From positions 1-14,222 of the forward strand of contig DATBLZ010000007.1 in NCBI GenBank assembly GCA_036555065.1: a DNA stretch of 14,222 nt, in the 5' to 3' direction. Shown piece by piece: positions 14,217 to 14,222 of the stretch. The first letter of the stretch is position 1, and every line of letters starts with the position of its first letter. The notes below the pieces were generated by a model. The model had not been told where the DNA came from. It saw only the letters and a program-made list of their open reading frames with translations, and did no database searches. The position numbers were made by a program, and so were the translations under genes. This stretch comes from DATBLZ01 sp036555065 (lineage in GTDB: Bacteria; Pseudomonadota; Gammaproteobacteria; Steroidobacterales; Rariloculaceae).

Positions 14217-14222
14217 CGTCCG

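Noticed and set aside
1..14222. tRNA, rRNA, CRISPR arrays, riboswitches and complete insertion sequences.
   Set aside because: No cloverleaf, regularly spaced repeats, transposase motifs or terminal inverted repeats were recognised by eye.

Overview
The window is high-GC bacterial chromosome with no tRNA, rRNA, CRISPR array or intact insertion sequence. Its gene content suggests an uncultivated proteobacterium, most likely a gammaproteobacterium. The main pointers are a TonB plus TPR pair of the TonB2 type, a remnant of the 'ELKRRNV' signalling-protein family, Tat-exported enzymes, and DUF1592/DUF1552/DUF6152 proteins. This assignment is an inference from family content, not a measured phylogeny.

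Left end (1-3028). A divergent gene for an exported protein runs off the left edge on the minus strand. On the plus strand a strong sigma70-like promoter, whose spacer is filled by a perfect palindrome, drives tonB and a TPR lipoprotein-like or periplasmic partner. The two overlap by 4 nt. Next come a PadR-type repressor and a small membrane protein that overlap by 8 nt.

Centre-left (3048-8149). A large membrane-anchored DUF1587/1592/1588/1585 protein with two CxxCH motifs starts 19 nt after the PadR pair. Its usual partner, DUF1552, is found only 2.7 kb further on. Between them lie a minus-strand remnant of an ELKRRNV-type gene, a minus-strand PQQ-dependent dehydrogenase predicted to be a lipoprotein, and a plus-strand Uma2 nuclease.

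Centre-right (8208-13664). A plus-strand run follows: Tat-exported DUF1552 protein, Tat-exported metallo-beta-lactamase-fold protein with an altered metal site, exported ankyrin-repeat protein, DUF6152 protein and a glutathione S-transferase-like protein. A decayed antisense Uma2 gene sits between the metallo-beta-lactamase and ankyrin genes. Most of these products are predicted to be exported, so the cytochrome-like DUF1592 protein, DUF1552, MBL, ankyrin and DUF6152 proteins look like one uncharacterised periplasmic module, with the PQQ dehydrogenase as a possible electron-donating neighbour.

Right end (13669-14222). Only the last 67 codons of a MacB/FtsX-type ABC permease remain on the minus strand. 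They abut a complete mazF toxin gene that has no visible mazE antitoxin.

The most interesting points are the DUF1592-DUF1552-MBL-ankyrin-DUF6152 module, the palindrome-in-promoter upstream of tonB, the gene remnants at several junctions, and the solitary mazF.
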